Source: Lycocorax pyrrhopterus obiensis (lineage: Eukaryota; Chordata; Aves; Passeriformes; Paradisaeidae). Taken from it: 64,000 bases of DNA. The translations under genes were made by a program, and so were the position numbers. The stretch covers positions 4,404,663 to 4,468,662 of the forward strand of contig JACSVZ010000011.1 of the NCBI GenBank assembly GCA_014706295.1, read 5' to 3'. Position 1 is the first letter of the stretch; every line of letters begins with the position of its first letter. Shown piece after piece: positions 62,031-64,000 of the stretch. Below the pieces are notes generated by a model that ran no database searches, had not been told where the DNA came from, and saw only the letters and a program-made list of their open reading frames with translations.

Positions 62031-62969
62031 TTGATCAGTTAACATGCTCAGACAACATCATCCTTTGCTCCCCGAGTCGATCAAGACCCCAGCCGTGATG
62101 GTCATAAACATCAGAGAATCCTGCAAGGCAGCTCGTTCCATGTGCAAACACACCATGCAAAACATCAGAGAAAACTAAAGCTCCACAGCCAGCAGTGGAG
62201 TAAACAATGCAGTCAGAGGGAGGATTCCCTCCCCCCTCTCCCTAGCAAGTCCCACCTCAGATGACCACAAGCACAGACTCCCTCAGAGACAGTCATTACC
62301 ATGCTGCAGTCTCATTGGGCTCTACCCTCCCTAAGCTCTCAGGCTGGATGCTCACACCAATTTTTTTATGCTGACCAGTTTTGTCAAGTTCTTAATAGGT
62401 CGTTATTTTCCCCTACTAGTTTGTATCCAGCTGTTCTAATTGTGTTCTACCTATGTGAGAAACTCCTTTATTACCTAGGAATACAAGGAGCTGTGCAGCC
62501 CCAGTCAAGGTTGTCACCCTGGAGCAGCACTGCCCTGCAGGTAGCAATAACCTTCCTGGGGAGTATCTGCAGCGAAGAGATCAGCTACAGACCCCACTCA
62601 GCAGGTCAGGATTTCTCTCAGAGCTGCAAGGGAGAGTCGGGGGTTGCTGCTCCACACCAGCAGTGAGTTACTGCTTCGCTTTCCCCACACCGAGGTCACA
62701 AGAGCAGAGCCCAAGTTTCACCAGGATGTCTCAGCCCCCTCTCTGGACAGACCACACCTGCATGCAAAGTGTCAACATGCAAAGACATTGGATGTTTTTG
62801 TTTTGACTTGTGAGTGTATCAGAGAAAATTGATTACCATTTTTCAGAAGTCTATTCTTTCTAATTCTGAATCCTCCTTTTCCAATAAACTTTCCCAGAAT
62901 ATTTTTCCCAAGAACTATGCTGTCTTGGGCATCATGATAGAGTCGAGCTGCACACAGAACTCACACGGT

Positions 62970-63121
62970 TGTGGCTGCCCCATCTCTGGAATTATTCAAG
63001 GCCAGGTTGGACGGGGCTTGAATCAACCTTGAATGAAGGAAGGTGTCCCTGCCCATGGCAGGGGGGTTGGAAGGAGAGGTCCCTTCCAATCCAAACCATT
63101 CAGTGGTTCTATGATTCTGTG
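62970..63121 (+). mobile_element. CR1 LINE 3' end fragment
   Basis: Reads GGCCAGGTTGGACGGGGCTTG, then TGTCCCTGCCCATGGCAGG and GGTCCCTTCCAATCC, and ends GGTTCTATGATTCTGTG. This is the characteristic octamer-like CR1 3' terminus (ATTCTATGATTCT family). It is the strongest single clue that the host is a bird or other sauropsid. Confidence 0.92.
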
Positions 63122-64000
63122 CTTAGTGGTAACGTGACTGACAGACATGCAGGAGGAATCGGCCCTGGACTAAAATGCTTGTTTTTCTATCTTTGTTAGA
63201 GCAAACTCTTCATCATGTGGGACATTTGTGGCCACTGATATGAGTGAACGATTCACAGAAGACAGCTGTCAATCTAGATTATTTTCCAGACTTATTTGTG
63301 TTTAAAATGAATTTGTATAATTTATACCATAGTTAAACCACATATGGTTGGATGAGCAGAGGCAGTGTACTTCCAATGGGAAACGGTGCAGGGAGGGCTC
63401 ATTTTAATCAATATTCAGTGAATATGCATAGCAGAATTACAGCAGAATTTTCTTTTCCTAACTCAGCATTCAGTTTCTGCAACTGTCCAGTCCTGCTTGA
63501 CCATTTCTGGGACTATTTCTTGCCAAATTACATACTTGCTGGGTTACTCAGGATACATATAAGCACTCCATACGATTCTTCCAGCTCAATCTTTATGCTC
63601 TCTGTGTTTATCCTCACCAAGAAGTTTCACTCTTGTGAGGCACAGAAGCCCTTTGCCTTCATTTCCAGTGAGTGGTGATTAACCACCTGCTGGGTGAAAC
63701 TTTGCAAAGAAGTCTTCTTCGAAACCCCTTTACAAATGACCCTCTTCTGAAAGAGCTGGTAGATTTTAAAACCCATCAGGTTCATCTTTGTCACAAGTTG
63801 AAGAGGCCCCAAAGTGAAATTATGCTCCAAAGTTGGTTGTGCTCCATATACACCACAACTGCTGTGGAGGCTTTTCTTTCCCAGTACATTTTTCATTCAA
63901 TAATCTCAAGGCATTTTGTGAATTTATATAATTTGCGCAAAGAGCTCAGCAACTGTTACTCAGTTGTAGCAGGACGAGACTGCTGGTTAAACAAAATATG

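Larger units (their letters stand above)
60646..64000. other. Upstream flank of ADAMTS18
   Basis: Apart from the CR1 piece and the possible hAT fragment, I see no gene, RNA gene or further promoter here. A plus-strand frame of 121 codons at 62301-62666 and others nearby have no recognisable domain. Confidence 0.7.

Noticed and set aside
1..64000. CRISPR arrays, tRNA/rRNA genes, insertion sequences, origins
   Set aside because: No regularly spaced repeats, cloverleaf boxes, transposase genes or bacterial gene organisation were seen on either strand.

Overview
The window is vertebrate nuclear DNA, most likely from a bird. It is AT-rich and intron-dominated, with GT-AG introns and one CpG island. 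It also carries two fragments that end like avian CR1 retrotransposons. No bacterial, phage or plasmid features are present. The protein evidence is one multi-exon gene on the minus strand that I recognise as ADAMTS18, a secreted zinc metalloprotease. The bird assignment rests on the CR1 type; the species is not determined.

Layout, read 5' to 3' on the minus strand (high to low coordinates). Positions 60331-64000 are upstream flank with the two CR1 fragments. Positions about 59800-60290 are a CpG island that should hold the promoter and 5' UTR. Exon 1 starts at the ATG at 59846. Exons 1 and 2 encode the N-terminus and signal region, exons 3-5 the prodomain and furin site, and exons 5-9 the metalloprotease domain. 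Exons 10-11 encode the disintegrin-like domain, exons 12-13 the first thrombospondin repeat, exons 13-15 the cysteine-rich region, and exons 15-17 the spacer. Exon 17 (1-79) runs off the window edge. The remaining exons (the rest of the spacer, the C-terminal thrombospondin repeats and the PLAC domain) lie beyond position 1.

I placed all seventeen exons by joining splice phases. Every junction keeps frame and gives one uninterrupted reading of 2620 coding bases (873 codons plus one base). The gene looks intact as far as it can be seen. The zinc-binding motif, the Met-turn methionine, the prodomain cysteine and the furin site are all present.

The introns take up most of the window; intron 3 alone is 25.3 kb. 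They hold a few ancient repeat fragments, some microsatellites and tandem motifs, and many chance open frames. Points for a second look: an apparent GC-AG first intron of only 158 bases, a (TTTG)n tract serving as the pyrimidine tract of exon 14, and an unassigned exon-like open segment in intron 8. A 40-base near-identical duplication and a cluster of four TCAAGTTA motifs upstream of exon 4 are also noted. I found no convincing new biological system.
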